Assembly (NCBI GenBank): GCA_022009675.1 | Contig: CP091718.1 | Coordinates: 992,001-1,056,000 of the forward strand | Origin: Oscillospiraceae bacterium | Lineage (GTDB): Bacteria; Bacillota; Clostridia; Oscillospirales; CAG-272 | DNA: 64,000 nucleotides | Reading direction: 5' to 3' | In this document: one piece after another, positions 54,166 to 63,781 of the stretch | How the letters are laid out: every line of letters starts with the position of its first letter | Position numbering within the stretch: the first letter of the stretch is position 1 | Position numbers and translations under genes: made by a program | The notes under the pieces: model-generated | What the model saw: only the letters and a program-made list of their open reading frames with translations | Databases searched by the model: none | Told to the model about the DNA's origin: nothing

Positions 54166-54697
54166 CGTGCCCCTCGTTGTCAGAATCGACGCCCATACGG
54201 TGCAGGAGATCCAGCAGGGCGGCGTCGGGGGGATGGCAAGGAGGGCGTGCTCGTCCGGGACGGGGAGGTAGGCGGCGAGGGGGGCGAAGGGGTCGCTGTC
54301 GTAGCGGAAGAGGGTGAGGGAATGATATTTTTTTCTTGCGGCACTTACGGAAATCCGAGCGGGAGAGGACGGTCAGATGGCGGATATCCCGCAGGGAAAC
54401 GCGGGCGACGACCGAGATTTTCCGTCCGAGCGTCTGCGTAATGACGAGGTCATAGACGGGGTTGCCGGCAGAATCGACCAGTTCGCTGTCCTGCACGGAG
54501 AAGGTATAGGAGCGGAGAGAGTAGCGCGTGATGAGGTAGATGCCAAGAACAGCCAGCACGACGCCAGCCAGCTGAAAGATCCAGCCGTAGCTGCCGCCGG
54601 CGGTGGCTGAGGTCCAGAGGAGGACGGATGCAGTCAGATCCACGATTACCACGGCGTGCAGACCGCGCCGCCGTCCGTTGGGCGTAAAGCTATACAT
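54104..54697 (-). CDS. Two-helix membrane protein, PH-like C-terminus (frameshifted)
   Basis: Starts MYSFTPNGRRRGLHAVVIVDL one base after the rlmN stop. Two membrane helices (VVIVDLTASVLLW; GWIFQLAGVVLAVLGIYLI) lead to a beta-rich part (SYTFSVQDSELVDSAGNPVYDLVITQ, VSLRDIRHLTVLSRSD), which recalls membrane proteins with a bacterial PH-like domain; this is inference. The frame breaks near 54335 and 54230; the corrected middle reads KKYHSLTLFRYDSDPFAPLA. The last residues and TGA come from the hairpin repeat and its nine-base repeats (EGCEGCEGSGGETS). It is the end of the def-rlmN operon. Confidence 0.65.
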   Translation of the reverse strand: MYSFTPNGRRRGLHAVVIVDLTASVLLWTSATAGGSYGWIFQLAGVVLAVLGIYLITRYSLRSYTFSVQDSELVDSAGNPVYDLVITQTLGRKISVVARVSLRDIRHLTVLSRSDFRKCRKKKISFPHPLPLRQRPLRPPRRLPPRPGRARPPCHPPDAALLDLLHRMGVDSDNEGHGGYEGSEGCEGCEGSGGETS

Positions 54698-54698
54698 A

Positions 54699-55760
54699 TC
54701 AGGTTCCTTCCTGCCCCGCGGCGGCGTCCGCACGGCGGAGCTGTCCGCAGGAGGCGTTGATGTCCGCGCCCAGCCGCCGCCGCACCGTGGCGCGGATGCC
54801 GTGCGCTTCCAGCGTCCGGGCAAAGGCGGCGACCGCCGCGTCCCCGGCGCGGGTAAAGCCGGTCTCCGCCACCTCGTTCACGGGGATCAGGTTGACGTGG
54901 ATCGGCATACTTTCGGTGCGCGTGCGCAGGTGGCGGTTGAGCACATCGGCAAGCTGCCGCGCGGCGGCGACCGAGTCGTTCCTGCCCGCAATCAGCGTGT
55001 ATTCAAACGAAATACGCCGCCCCGTGTGCCCGTAGTAGGTCCTGCAGGCGCGGAGAAGCTCGTCCACCCCCCAGCGCCGATTGACGGGCATGATGGAGGA
55101 GCGCGTCCCGTCGTCCGGCGCGTGCAGGGAAATCGACAGCGTGATGGGCATATTCTCCTCCGCCAGCCGCAGGATATTCGGCACTACGCCGCAGGTCGAG
55201 AGAGAGATGTGCCGCAGTCCGATATTCAGCCCGTCCGGGTGCGACACCAGCCGGAGGAACTTCACCACGTTGTCGTAGTTGTCCAGCGGTTCGCCGATAC
55301 CCATCATGACGATGTTGGAGATGCGCTCGCCGAGGTCGCGCTGCGCCGCGATGACCTGCCCCAGCAGTTCGCCCGGCACAAGGTCGCGCACCTTGCCCCC
55401 GATGGTGGACGCGCAGAAGCGGCACCCCATCCGGCACCCGACCTGCGAGGAAATGCAGATCGTGCGCCCGTGCTCGTAGGTCATGACGACAGACTCCACG
55501 CAGTTGCCGTCCGCCAGCCCGAACAGGTACTTGACAGTCCCGTCCAGACGGCTGACCAGTTTGCGCCGCACGTCCGGCAGGCGGTACTCTGCCACGGCGG
55601 CAAGCCGGCTCCGCGTCTGCCTGCCGATATTGGTCATTTCGTCCGGCGATACGCCGCGGTGCAGCTGGGGGAACATCTGCGCCGCCCGGTATTTCGGCTC
55701 CCCGATGTCCAGCAGCAGGGCAGTCAGCTCGTCCGGCGTCAGCGATAACAGGTCAGTCAT
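54699..55760 (-). CDS. rlmN: Dual-specificity 23S rRNA (A2503)/tRNA (A37) methyltransferase RlmN
   Basis: Radical-SAM enzyme. CRMGCRFCAST is the CxxxCxxC cluster motif near residue 113. GIGEPLDNYDNVVKFLRL, SISLHAPDDGTRSSIMPVN and FEYTLIAGRNDS are RlmN landmarks, and the C-terminal Cys (DINASCGQLRRA) is the methyl-carrying residue. Length is 353 and intact. It is separated from rsmB by 71 bases containing a terminator-like hairpin. Confidence 0.96.
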   Translation of the reverse strand: MTDLLSLTPDELTALLLDIGEPKYRAAQMFPQLHRGVSPDEMTNIGRQTRSRLAAVAEYRLPDVRRKLVSRLDGTVKYLFGLADGNCVESVVMTYEHGRTICISSQVGCRMGCRFCASTIGGKVRDLVPGELLGQVIAAQRDLGERISNIVMMGIGEPLDNYDNVVKFLRLVSHPDGLNIGLRHISLSTCGVVPNILRLAEENMPITLSISLHAPDDGTRSSIMPVNRRWGVDELLRACRTYYGHTGRRISFEYTLIAGRNDSVAAARQLADVLNRHLRTRTESMPIHVNLIPVNEVAETGFTRAGDAAVAAFARTLEAHGIRATVRRRLGADINASCGQLRRADAAAGQEGT

Positions 55761-55789
55761 GCAACGTCTCCTTCCGTGTGGGAAAAATT

Positions 55790-55809
55790 CTCCGGGGATG
55801 TCCCCGGAG
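55790..55809 (-). terminator. Terminator-like hairpin between rsmB and rlmN
   Basis: CTCCGGGGATGTCCCCGGAG; the minus strand continues AATTTTTCCC. It may reduce rlmN expression relative to the upstream genes. Confidence 0.65.
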
Positions 55810-55831
55810 CCGTGTTGCGGATGGCGGAGTC

Positions 55832-57256
55832 TCAGTCCTTCCGCCGCATCCGCGCGATGAAGAAACCGTCCGTGCCGTGCAGATCCGGCATTAGCGTGAC
55901 CGCGCCGCGCTCGGAGACAATGTCCGGGCAGGCGGGATCGCAGGACGGGAAGAAAAAGTCCAGCGGTTCAAACTCCGGGTGCGCGGCAAGGAAAGCCTCC
56001 GTCACCTCCCGGTTTTCGGCGGGAAGCAGGGTGCAGGTCGAGTAGACCAGCAGACCGCCCGGCTTTACGTACCCGGCGGACGCCTCCAGAACAGCCGCCT
56101 GAATACCGGGCAGGCGGGCGGAGTCGGTCATGTCCTTGTAGCGGATTTCCGGCTTTTTCGCCATTACTCCCAGCCCGGAGCAGGGGACGTCACACAGCAC
56201 GCGGTCAACAGCCCCCAGCAGGGAGGGATCGGGACTGCGCGCGTCGCGGCAGGCGACCTCCAGACAGTGCAGTCCCAGCCGCCCGGCACCGGATCGCACC
56301 AGCGACAGCTTGGAGGCGTGCAGGTCAAAGGACAGCACGCGCCCCCGGTCGCCCATGCACAGCGCAGCTCCAAAGGACTTGGAGCCGGGGCAGGCGCACA
56401 CGTCCGCCACGGTCTGCCCGGGACGCGCGTCCAGCGCCCGGACGCACAGCTGGGACGCCTCGTCCTGCACGAAAAAATCGCCCGTTTCAAATCCGGGCAG
56501 AGCGGTCGGGTTGCCGCCCGCGCCGCCGTCGGTCACCAGCAGGGCGTCCCCGCCGTAATGCCCGACCTTGACGACAGCGCCCGCCGCCGCCAGCCGCGCG
56601 GTCAGGGCGGCGGTGTCTGTCCGCAGGGGATTGACCCGCAGGGAAAGCGGCGGACGTTTTCCGAATGCCGCCATGACAGCCTCCGCGCGCCCGGTACCCA
56701 ACGCCGCCGTCAGCGTATCGCACATCGGGAGCGGCATCCCGTAGGCGACCGACACCGCCCGGCGGCGGTCCCCCGCCAGCACCGGGAACCGTCTCTGCCA
56801 GTCCTCCGGCGTGCGCAGACTGTTCTCCCGGTCACCGCCCAGCCGTTCCGCCAGGCGCAGGTACCCGCGCAGTACCGCATTGACGTAGCCTGCGGCGCAG
56901 CGCGGTACCAGCGAGACCGTCTCGCCGATGGCGGCGTAGTCCGGCACGCGATCCATATATATCAGCTGGTACAGCCCCAGCCGCAACGCCAGCAGCACCG
57001 GCAGATCCAACTGCTCCGGCGGGCGGGCGGACAGCTGTTCCGCCAGAAAATCCAGCGTGGTCTGCCGCTCCAGCACACCGAAAACCAGCGCCGCATACAG
57101 TCCCCGGTCGGCGCCCTCCAGCGCACTGCGCCGCAGTACCGCATCCACCGAAAGACTGCCGTACCGCCCGCCTGCAATGCCGGACAGGGAATCCATCGCC
57201 AGCCTTCTGGCAGACGGTTCGCCGGTTCCCTTGCTGTTCCTGTTGTTTTCCTGCAT
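55832..57256 (-). CDS. rsmB: 16S rRNA (cytosine-967-C5)-methyltransferase RsmB
   Basis: N-terminal NusB-like RNA-binding domain (ARRLAMDSLSGIAGG, LIYMDRVPDYAAIGETVSL, AAGYVNAVLRGYLR), then the SAM-dependent methyltransferase domain with VADVCACPGSKSFGAAL, DVPCSGLGVMAKKPEIRY and LLVYSTCTLLPAENREV, carrying the two catalytic Cys residues (CSG and TCT). Length is 474 and intact. It starts 15 bases after the zinc peptidase. Confidence 0.96.
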   Translation of the reverse strand: MQENNRNSKGTGEPSARRLAMDSLSGIAGGRYGSLSVDAVLRRSALEGADRGLYAALVFGVLERQTTLDFLAEQLSARPPEQLDLPVLLALRLGLYQLIYMDRVPDYAAIGETVSLVPRCAAGYVNAVLRGYLRLAERLGGDRENSLRTPEDWQRRFPVLAGDRRRAVSVAYGMPLPMCDTLTAALGTGRAEAVMAAFGKRPPLSLRVNPLRTDTAALTARLAAAGAVVKVGHYGGDALLVTDGGAGGNPTALPGFETGDFFVQDEASQLCVRALDARPGQTVADVCACPGSKSFGAALCMGDRGRVLSFDLHASKLSLVRSGAGRLGLHCLEVACRDARSPDPSLLGAVDRVLCDVPCSGLGVMAKKPEIRYKDMTDSARLPGIQAAVLEASAGYVKPGGLLVYSTCTLLPAENREVTEAFLAAHPEFEPLDFFFPSCDPACPDIVSERGAVTLMPDLHGTDGFFIARMRRKD

Positions 57257-57271
57257 AGCCGTGACCGGGCG

Positions 57272-58004
57272 TCAGTCGCGGCGACTGCGGGAGCCGCCGA
57301 ATATCAGCAGCAGGCGAAGCAACGACGCTAGCGAGGACGCAAGCGCCGCCACATAGGTCAGCGCCGCCGCCCGCAGGGTACTGCGTGCCCCGACCAGCTC
57401 GTCTCCGTCCAGAATCCCGTAGCTCTCCAGCGTCTTCAGGGCGCGGGCAGAGGCATTGAACTCGGTCGGCAGTGTTACCAGCTGGAACAGCGTCGAAAGC
57501 GAGAACAGCAGGATGCCCAGCATCATGAACACATCCCCGACCATGTTCCCGTACAGGGAAAGCTGTGCGAACAGAAGTCCCAGGATGAACACCGGCATGG
57601 CAAGCATGGAGCCGATGCGCGTCATGGGGATGATGGCGCTCCGGATGCGCAGGGGGACGTAGTCCTCCGCGTGCTGGCAGGCGTGCCCCACCTCGTGCGC
57701 CGCGACGCCGATCGCCGCGACCGAGGTGGAATCATACACGCTGTCGGACAGCCGCACGACCTGCGCGCGCGGGTCATAGTGGTCAGTCAGCCTCGCCGGA
57801 CACGCGCTGGATCTGCACGTAGTTCAGCCCGTTCGCGTCCAGTATCCGACGTGCGACATCGGCGGCGGTCAGTCCGCGCCGGTTGCGCACCTGCCTGAAC
57901 CGACTGAAGGTCATCTGTACGTTGATCTGTGCCCAGAAGGCAAAGATCATGGCGGGAATCAGAACGAGAACCGTCCAGTCACCCCAGAAAAGACCGAATA
58001 GCAT
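57272..58004 (-). CDS. Zinc metallopeptidase, YugP family (one frameshift)
   Basis: Membrane metalloprotease of about 240 residues. N-terminal membrane helix (WTVLVLIPAMIFAFWAQI), then RNRRGLTAADVARRILDANGL, LTDHYDPRAQVVRLS, zinc motif VAAHEVGHACQHAEDY and two further hydrophobic stretches (MLAMPVFILGLLFAQL, VFMMLGILLFSLSTLF) before LPTEFNASARAL. The order is that of YugP proteins, whose substrates are not known. One extra G near 57795 breaks the frame between NYVQIQRVSG and LTDHYD. GAGGAGG precedes the ATG. Association with fmt and rsmB is common in Clostridia. Confidence 0.88.
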
Positions 58005-58048
58005 AAAAGCACCTCCTCAATAAAAACAATCGCTGTGCGTTAGCTTTT

Positions 58049-58994
58049 TTACCCCAGCCGCTCCCCGACCGACAGGCGCCGCCCACGGATGTAATCGGCG
58101 GCGGACATGGGCGCCTTGCCCTCCGGGACGACGCGGGTCAGGAGCAGGGAGCCCTCCCCGCAGGCGACCTCGATGCCGCCGTCCTGCGCGGTGTCCAGGG
58201 ACAGAACCGTGCCGGGGGCTCCGCAGTCGCCCGAAAGCCGGGCGCGGCGGGCGGCAACGACCTTGAGCAGTTTGCCGTCCGGCGTATGCGTGAAGGACAG
58301 CGGGATGGGGGAAAGTCCCCGCACCCGGTCAAAGACCGCCTTTGACCGGCATGGAAAAATCCAGCAGGCAGTCGGCTTTTTCAATCTTGGGCGCATAGGT
58401 GGCGAGGCTGTCGTCCTGCGGGATGCGCACAAGGGTTCCGGCGCGCAGGGCGGCGATCGTTTCCAGCAGCAGTGCCGCGCCCGCCTCCGCCATTCTGTCA
58501 TGCACCGACTCGAAGTTGTCCTCCTCCCGGATGGGCACCTCGGCACGCAGCAGCATATCGCCCGTGTCCATGCCCTCCGCCATGTACATGGTGGTGACGC
58601 CGGTCACGTCCAGCCCGTTCAGGATTGCTCTCTGCATGGGCGCGGCACCGCGCAGTGCCGGGAGCAGGGAGCCGTGGACGTTGATGCAACCGTATTTGGG
58701 CGCCTCCAGGATGTGCGGCGGCAGGATTTTTCCATATGCGACAACGACAATCAGCTCCGGCGCCAGGGCTTTGAGCGTATCGTCAAAGCTCCCGTCCCGC
58801 AGGCGGGCGGGCTGAAAGACCGGCAGTCCGTGCGCGGCTGCGTAGGTTTTGACGGGGGGCGGAGTCAGGACATAGCCCCGTCCGCGCGGTTTGTCGGGCT
58901 GTGTCACGACGCCTACGATCCCTCGCCGGAGCCGTACAGTGCGCGCAGGGACGGGACGGCGAAATCCGGGGTTCCCATGAATAGAATTTTTCAT
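58049..58994 (-). CDS. fmt: Methionyl-tRNA formyltransferase (about three frameshifts)
   Basis: Formylates initiator Met-tRNA. The corrected start is MKILFMGTPDFAVPSLRAL (an extra A near 58986 breaks it). It is followed by GVVTQPDKPRGRG, VVVAYGKILPPHILEAP, NVHGSLLPALRGAAPMQRAI with the catalytic N-x-H-x-S/L segment, and TGVTTMYMAEGMDTGDML. The C-terminal OB-like domain ends near GRRLSVGERLG. Length is about 315 residues. Indels lie near 58986, 58920 and 58345. It follows def by 63 bases. Confidence 0.93.
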
Positions 58995-59057
58995 TGTCAC
59001 AGTTCCTTCCTTGCTTTGTGCTTTTTTTAGGGGGAATAAGGCTATTTTTTTGAGGGA

Positions 59058-59507
59058 TCAATCCTCCATTTTGGCGATGTCGATGAAGAGTTTACCGTCG
59101 AGGTGATCCAGTTCGTGGCAGAAGGCGCGGGCGAGGAGGTCATGACCGGTATAGGTCACGGTTTCGCCGTTACGGTTGAGGCACTGGACGGTGACGTGCC
59201 GGGGGCGGTGGGTGATGCCCCAGCGACCGGGGATAGAGAGGCAGCCTTCCTCGGCTTCCTGTTCGCCGCCGGAGGCGATGATTTTCGGGTTTATCATTTC
59301 GTAGACCTCGCCCGGTTCGACCTCCACGATCACGATGCGCCGCAGGATGCCCACCTGCGGGGCGGCGAGCCCGCAGCCGTTTGCGTCGCGCATGGTTTCC
59401 AGCATATCGTCAAGGAGGCACAGCGTGCGGGGAGTGATTTCGGTCACGGGGCGGCACACCTTGCGCAGCGCCTCGTCGCCCAGCTTGCGTATCTTCAGCT
59501 TTGCCAT
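59058..59507 (-). CDS. def: Peptide deformylase
   Basis: Iron/zinc hydrolase that removes the N-formyl group from new proteins. All three motifs are intact: GCGLAAPQVG, EEGCLSIPG and HELDHLDG. Length is 149, a type 1-like short form. It starts 18 bases after the DUF4340 gene and is followed by fmt, so formylation and deformylation genes are coupled. Confidence 0.96.
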   Translation of the reverse strand: MAKLKIRKLGDEALRKVCRPVTEITPRTLCLLDDMLETMRDANGCGLAAPQVGILRRIVIVEVEPGEVYEMINPKIIASGGEQEAEEGCLSIPGRWGITHRPRHVTVQCLNRNGETVTYTGHDLLARAFCHELDHLDGKLFIDIAKMED

Positions 59508-59525
59508 GATGAAGGTTCTCCTTTG

Positions 59526-61972
59526 TCAGTTTTTGGAATCGGGATAGACCTGAATGCGGTCGTACAGGCGGGTGACGTCAGCCGCGAGCTTATCGCAGAA
59601 GGAGCGGAGCACGCAGAACATACCCTGCCCGTTCTCGGGGGAGGAGGGCGCGTCCGGGGTAGCCAGCGTCTCCACCGTCATGTAGCAGCGGCGCTCGGAT
59701 ATCCGGTAGAAGCGGTACACGAGATTCGCCTTCTGCGGATCCTTCTGCCCGTCATCCAGAGTAAACGTGATCTTCAGGTAGCAGTCGCTGTCGTCCGTGG
59801 TACGCAGGGACGCCATCTCCTCCGCCGTCAGCCCCGCCTCGCCCTCAATGGAGGCGGTCAGCAGAGACTGCACGAAGCGCCGGAAGTTGTCGGTTCCGGT
59901 CATCATTTCCGGCGTGCCCGTCACGCGGATGAGCTCCATCTCGTATGCCATGGACAGCCCGTTGATATAGGACACCAGTTTGTCCGAGTTGGTGCCACCG
60001 GACTGATCCGACGCCGTATTGTCCAGCCGAAACACCACGTCGCCCGCCGAAGTCCGGTACTTGCTGTCCAGCGCCCGGATAGCGGTGCCGTCCAGCCGGA
60101 TCTCCTTGATGTGCGCGATGTTGTACTGGAAATAGTCGCGGTCGTACCAGTCGATGTCCTTCCACGAAAGGAACGGCACCATGCTCTCGTCGATCTCCAC
60201 AATCATGTCGTAGTCATCGGCGAAGGCATAATACTTGCCCTCCGCGGTCTTTGCACTGAAGGTGACATGGTTGCCGTGCTCGACTCCGTCCGCGTCCGTA
60301 TATACGAAGGAAATGTCAAAGGCGGGCTCGGACAGTCCATATTCCTGCAGCTGCTCCGCAGTCGGGCCCAGCGCCTTCACCGCGTCAAAGGACATCGAGT
60401 ACAGGTTCTGCAGCATCTTGCTGATGTTGTCGGCGTTGGGGCGGTAGCCAGCCATGTACGCCGTCGCCATCCGGTAAGGGTAGGAGGAGTACAGACTGTT
60501 CTCCCGCTGCTCCATGTCCACATAGGAGAATGCCGTGACCTTGCGGGAATAGAGCTCCAGCCCGCGGTCGTACATCTCCGTGAACTGCTTCTCGTCCAGC
60601 TTATCAATCCTGTCCAGCGCCTCGCGCAGAGCGGCACGCTGTGCGTCCGTCAGTGTGCTGAGGTCGTTCAGATCCACCTTGTTCAGGTCGATCTCGTCCA
60701 GAATACCCGCCAGCTCTGCCGCCATGTGCAGCAGGATCCGGTCATAGTGTATGTCGGTGCGCAGGACGAAATCCCGGACGTTGAAGTACGTGTTGAGCGT
60801 CATGGGGTACACAATACGCCCCGTAACCAGCGATTCGATGGGCTGCAGCGCCACCTCCAGGTTGGTGGAGGACAGGATATATACCGTGTCCCGCCCCTCG
60901 TAGCGTGCATAGTAGCCCGCACCGGAGATTGTCGCGTCCCCCAGCGTCATGGTGTAGCTGTCCACCCCCGTCCGGGCATCCGGCTGGAGCGTCCTGACCG
61001 TGTACCAGGTGGGCGTGTACTCGTAGGTGACTTCCTTCCCGTTCTCGTCCAGAACCGGCTTTCCGTCCTTGTCCGTCTTTACCCGCGTTTCCTTCGCAAG
61101 CCCGTACTCGGCATACTTGATGCTCCCGTCTGCCAGCCGCACCGGATTCTCCAGCCGCTGCATGGAGATGGTATATCCGCACCCGCTGGACAGCTGTGCG
61201 AACAGCTCGTCCGAGATGGCGGTGCCCTCATGTCCCCGGATAACGAAGCGGTTGGTGTCCACGCCGTCCGGACGGTACAGATCCAGCACGCCCTGCTGGT
61301 TATGCACCTCAATGCTCCGGATAACCCGCGAGTAGTCGGTTGTGGAGGACTTGTCATAGGTCAGCTGCTTGAACGCCAGTACCCGCCGCGCGTTGCCCAG
61401 CACCTCGGTGCCTTCCACGTCCACGACCGCATACACCTCGTACTCACCGGACTTTGCGTCCACCTCCAGCTGTGTGCCGAAGGAGGTCAGGTAGTAGCCC
61501 TCGTCGTTGGTATCGCACGGACTGCCGTCCTTGCGGTACAGCCCGTAGGAGCCGCCCTTTTTCCGGATGGTGTACACCGTTCCGTCCGCGTCCTCGTAGC
61601 GGTATATCTGCACGATATAGTTGGTCAGCACCAGTCCGCCGACCAGAACGACCGCCGCCACAACCAGCGCGATGATTGCCCGCGTCTGCGTCAGGAGCGA
61701 GGATTTCTTTGCCTTTTCGCTCTTTTTCCAGTGAGCGTACAGCACAAGCGTCTCCGGGGTATCCGCCCCGATGACGGTGGAGGAGTTGATATGCTCCCCT
61801 CCCCCGCCGCGCCGTCCGGCACGGTATACCAGCCGAGGAAGGTGTATCCCCGGCGCGTGGGCTGCGGCAGAGCGCCCGCCCGGTCGCCGCTCATGGTTAT
61901 CACGGCGTGAAGCCCTACCGTTCCGTGTTTGCCGGGGTTGAATACGAGCCGCACTTCCTTTGCGTCATTCAT
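59526..61972 (-). CDS. DUF4340-type membrane protein with N-terminal InlB-like repeat (one frameshift)
   Basis: About 815 residues. The first 85 residues (VRLVFNPGKHGTV, PTRRGYTFLGWYTVPDG, ETLVLYAHWKKS) match the InlB B-repeat/Listeria-Bacteroides repeat pattern. A single membrane helix follows (IIALVVAAVVLVGGLVLTNYIVQIY), then a large extracytoplasmic part with DUF4340-like repeats (ALGPTAEQLQEYGLSEPAFDIS, EIRLDGTAIRALDSKYRT). DUF4340 proteins usually sit beside GldG-type ABC accessory proteins, as here. The frame breaks near 61795, separating the N-terminal repeat. The start at 61972 precedes the repeat. The function is unknown; a role in a Gld-like export complex is inference. Confidence 0.75.
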
Positions 61973-62020
61973 GAATGGTTTTCCTTTCTCCCGTAAAACG
62001 GTTGCCTCGCATCTCTTTGC

Positions 62021-63781
62021 TCAGCGGTACTTGCGGCGCACGGATACGGCGATGCCGGCACCCGCGCACAGAACCGCAGGGATCAGCGTAAAGGCGACCG
62101 TGATGCCGACCTTTCTGTCGGAGGTCAGTCCGCTCTTTTCTGCGTCGATCTCATACTTCTTGAAGCCCTTGAATTCCAGCGTCTTGACCGGCACCAGCTC
62201 GCGCCCCATGGAGCGGAGCAGGGACAGCAGTACGTCCGCGTTGCCGTAAACGGCGGAATCCAGCAGTGCATCGGAGGCAAACTCGGTCGAGGCGCACACG
62301 CCCACAAAGGAGCGGTCGTCCTTGGTCATGTAGTTTGTCTCCTGCACCGTCCGCTCCTCGCTGGTCAGCGTCATCAGGCGGAACAGGTTCTGCTCGGTCG
62401 CAATCTCGTACTGCGCCCCGAACACCTCCGCCGATGCGGTGGGGTAGGTGGTGAACAGATTGGACAGCCGGCGGCTGACGCCGTTGCGGTAGTAGCCCTC
62501 ATAGGAGTACGGCTTTCCGTCGGACGCCTCGTCCGACGAAACGTAGGTCGTGCGGTAGCTGTCCGAGCGCGTCACCGACGTCGCATGGGGGAACACGACC
62601 TTGGCAGGGTATGCCACGTTGCGCATATCCTTGGTCACCGACGAGCCCAGTCCCGACGTCACGTAGTTGCCGAGCACCGTGTAGCCGTCCGTGTCCAGCC
62701 GCTGTACCGTGTCGCGGATGTGGTAATTGTCGCTTTTTCCGCTCTCGCTGTCCTGCACGCGGCAGATCCGGATGCCCCATTCCTCCAGATACTCCTCCAG
62801 CACCGGCATGGTCGGCGTTTCGTCATCCACGAACAGGAGGAAGGAGAAGGCGTTGTCCAGGAACTTGTCCAGCCGGTCGATCTCGGAGACGCCGCTCCCG
62901 CCGTTGTTGGTATAGCCCCGGAAGTCGGTCTGCGGGTCATAGGTGATGAGCAGGCGGCAGTCCGCGGGAATCTCGTCCCGCTCCAGATCAATATCCTGCA
63001 CGATATACCCTGCACGGGCAACCAGCTCCCGGAGAGAGCGGCAGGAGTCGGTGTTCTCGCCGTGGTTGGTGGTAAAGCAGGCGATCGGGGATTCGGCACG
63101 CGTCACCGCCAGGATGGCGGAGGAGATGTCCATTTCCCCGTTGTACGCCCACGGGTGGTGCTGTTCTCGTTGGTGACAAAGAAGCGGTTCAGCGCGTACA
63201 CCCGGAATTCGGTGCCGAACTCAAAGATCACATTGGTTTCATACAGGGAAGTGGAGGAGGTCGCCTTGTACTTCTGCACGGCGGAGGGGTTGTGCGCGAT
63301 GTCCACGAAGGACACCGTCACGTAGTCCGGGAAATGCTCCCGCAGATCCAGCACCGAGTACAGAACATACCGGGAAAGGTTGGATGCATAGATTTTGTCC
63401 CGGTCGGCGCAGAAGATAACGTTGACCGTCAGCCTGTCCTCGCCGCGCGCGGCGCGCTCCGCATTGACCGTGTCCACAGCGGGGACGGCGGAGTTGCGGA
63501 ACAGGTCAAGGAACGGCTCCGACGCGGTATACAGCCCCCGCTTATCCTTCAGATAGCGTGCCCGCGTCTCGTCCACCTGCCAGATATGGGCATAGCCAAG
63601 GTAGCTGAACAGCAGATTGACCAGCAGTACCGCAACCACCGACAGCACCGTGACCGTTACCGCCGCAGAGCGGCGGCGCAGGCGGCGCGCCCGATCGACG
63701 CGCCGGTCGGCGGCAGACGCTTCGTCTGTCCCCGGCTGCCCTGTCTCGGACAGATTTTTCCATGTTCGGATTCGGATTCAT
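62021..63781 (-). CDS. GldG-like ABC transporter accessory protein (two frameshifts)
   Basis: A basic N-terminus (RARRLRRRSAAV) is followed by a membrane helix (VLSVVAVLLVNLLFSYLGY) and a large extracytoplasmic domain (VNVIFCADRDKIYASNLSRY, ILAVTRAESPIACFTTNHGEN, LLITYDPQTDFRGY, FLLFVDDETPTMPVLEEYLEEWGI). A C-terminal helix (VGITVAFTLIPAVLCAGAGIAV) ends in VRRKYR. This is the layout of GldG/ABC_transp_aux proteins. Length is about 585 residues. Frame breaks lie at an A5 run near 63757 and near 63150. Its ATG overlaps the upstream stop as ATGA. The transported substrate is unknown. Confidence 0.75.
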
